Below are positions 7,902 through 8,031 of a stretch of 8,031 nucleotides of DNA, piece by piece. Each line of letters starts with the position of its first letter. Position 1 is the stretch's first letter. The notes beneath the pieces are model-generated. The model was not told the DNA's origin. It was given only the letters and a program-made list of their open reading frames with translations, and searched no databases. The DNA lies in the NCBI GenBank assembly GCA_031262335.1, contig JAISHX010000072.1, positions 1 through 8,031 of the forward strand, read 5' to 3'. Source of the DNA: Clostridiales bacterium. GTDB taxonomy: Bacteria; Bacillota; Clostridia; Lachnospirales; WRAX01. The position numbers and the translations under genes are program-made.

Positions 7902-7930
7902 TTGACAGCAGCTCAAATCACGCCTATACT
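7902..7930 (+). promoter_or_regulatory. Candidate divergent SigA-type promoter reading rightward
   Basis: TTGACA (7902-7907, full consensus), a 17-nt spacer and TATACT (7925-7930, five of six) make this the best promoter-like match I noticed in the window. It would start RNA near 7937, reading away from dxr into the double-hairpin element and out of the window. No start codon with a ribosome site follows before the edge. The product is either a gene beyond 8031, a small RNA, or nothing. Confidence 0.5.
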
Positions 7931-7958
7931 CAATATTAAATATAAAGAAAAAAGATAA

Positions 7959-8020
7959 GACCTTGGGGGCTGTCTGCCCCCAAACCCCTGACCAAAGGGA
8001 TTTCATCCCTTTGGAATCCC
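7959..8020. repeat. Double-hairpin GC-rich intergenic palindromic element (REP-like)
   Basis: Two perfect inverted repeats stand side by side. Hairpin 1 is TTGGGGGC (7963-7970) and GCCCCCAA (7976-7983) with a 5-nt loop: 8 bp. Hairpin 2 is CCAAAGGGAT (7992-8001) and ATCCCTTTGG (8005-8014) with a 3-nt loop: 10 bp. The design looks modular: GACC stands just before or at the start of each hairpin (7959-7962 and 7990-7993), and each is followed by a CCC-containing tail (ACCCCTGACC and AATCCCGTC). The GC content is far above its AT-rich surroundings. From memory, tandem hairpins of this style are common as dispersed intergenic repeats in Clostridia-type genomes, but I could not check that here. On the minus strand hairpin 1 is followed, after 9 nt, by six T residues (7953-7948), so it might also end transcription arriving from a gene to the right. 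Confidence 0.6.
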
Positions 8021-8031
8021 GTCATTTGCTG

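Noticed and set aside
7948..7983. Hairpin 1 as a classical intrinsic terminator on the minus strand
   Set aside because: The six-T run begins 9 nt after the stem instead of directly after it, so it does not meet the usual form. It is kept only as a possible secondary role of the repeat element.
1..8031. CRISPR arrays, tRNA or rRNA genes, transposase genes, phage genes or defence systems
   Set aside because: I looked for repeated spacer-like units, tRNA-like cloverleaf sequence, and recombinase or nuclease reading frames. None are present: the coding part is four ordinary housekeeping genes.

Overview
The window holds four complete genes, all on the minus strand and read from right to left: dxr, rseP (site-2 metalloprotease), ispG and polC. 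They fill about 180-7826. The first 179 bases and the last 205 bases contain no gene I can support. PolC-type replicase, together with the dxr/rseP/ispG/polC order, points to a low-to-moderate GC Bacillota, most likely Clostridia or a relative. Bacillus-type genomes usually have proS between rseP and polC, and it is absent here. I cannot fix the genus from this sequence.

Layout from the transcription start: an intergenic stretch (7827-8031) carries a probable promoter for dxr, a back-to-back candidate promoter pointing the other way, and a compact element of two perfect GC-rich hairpins. dxr is followed after 9 nt by rseP, which has a GTG start. rseP is followed after 3 nt by ispG, and ispG after 48 nt by polC. 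The ribosome binding sites of rseP and ispG lie wholly or largely inside the preceding gene's end. No terminator is visible between the genes, so the four are probably one operon. Downstream of polC there is a weak hairpin with a T-run, then a long inverted repeat at the window's left edge. The rimP gene that often follows polC does not start in the 179 bases available.

Functionally the cluster is housekeeping. Dxr and IspG are the second and sixth enzymes of the MEP pathway, which makes isoprenoid precursors, for example for undecaprenyl carriers of wall synthesis. RseP is an intramembrane protease that cuts anti-sigma factors or leftover signal peptides. PolC is the replicative DNA polymerase with built-in proofreading. 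Their key catalytic and metal-binding residues are all present.

I did not find a convincing new biological system. The points most worth a second look are non-coding: the divergent promoter pair whose -35 boxes form an inverted repeat, the double-hairpin element, and the nested inverted repeat at 1-86.
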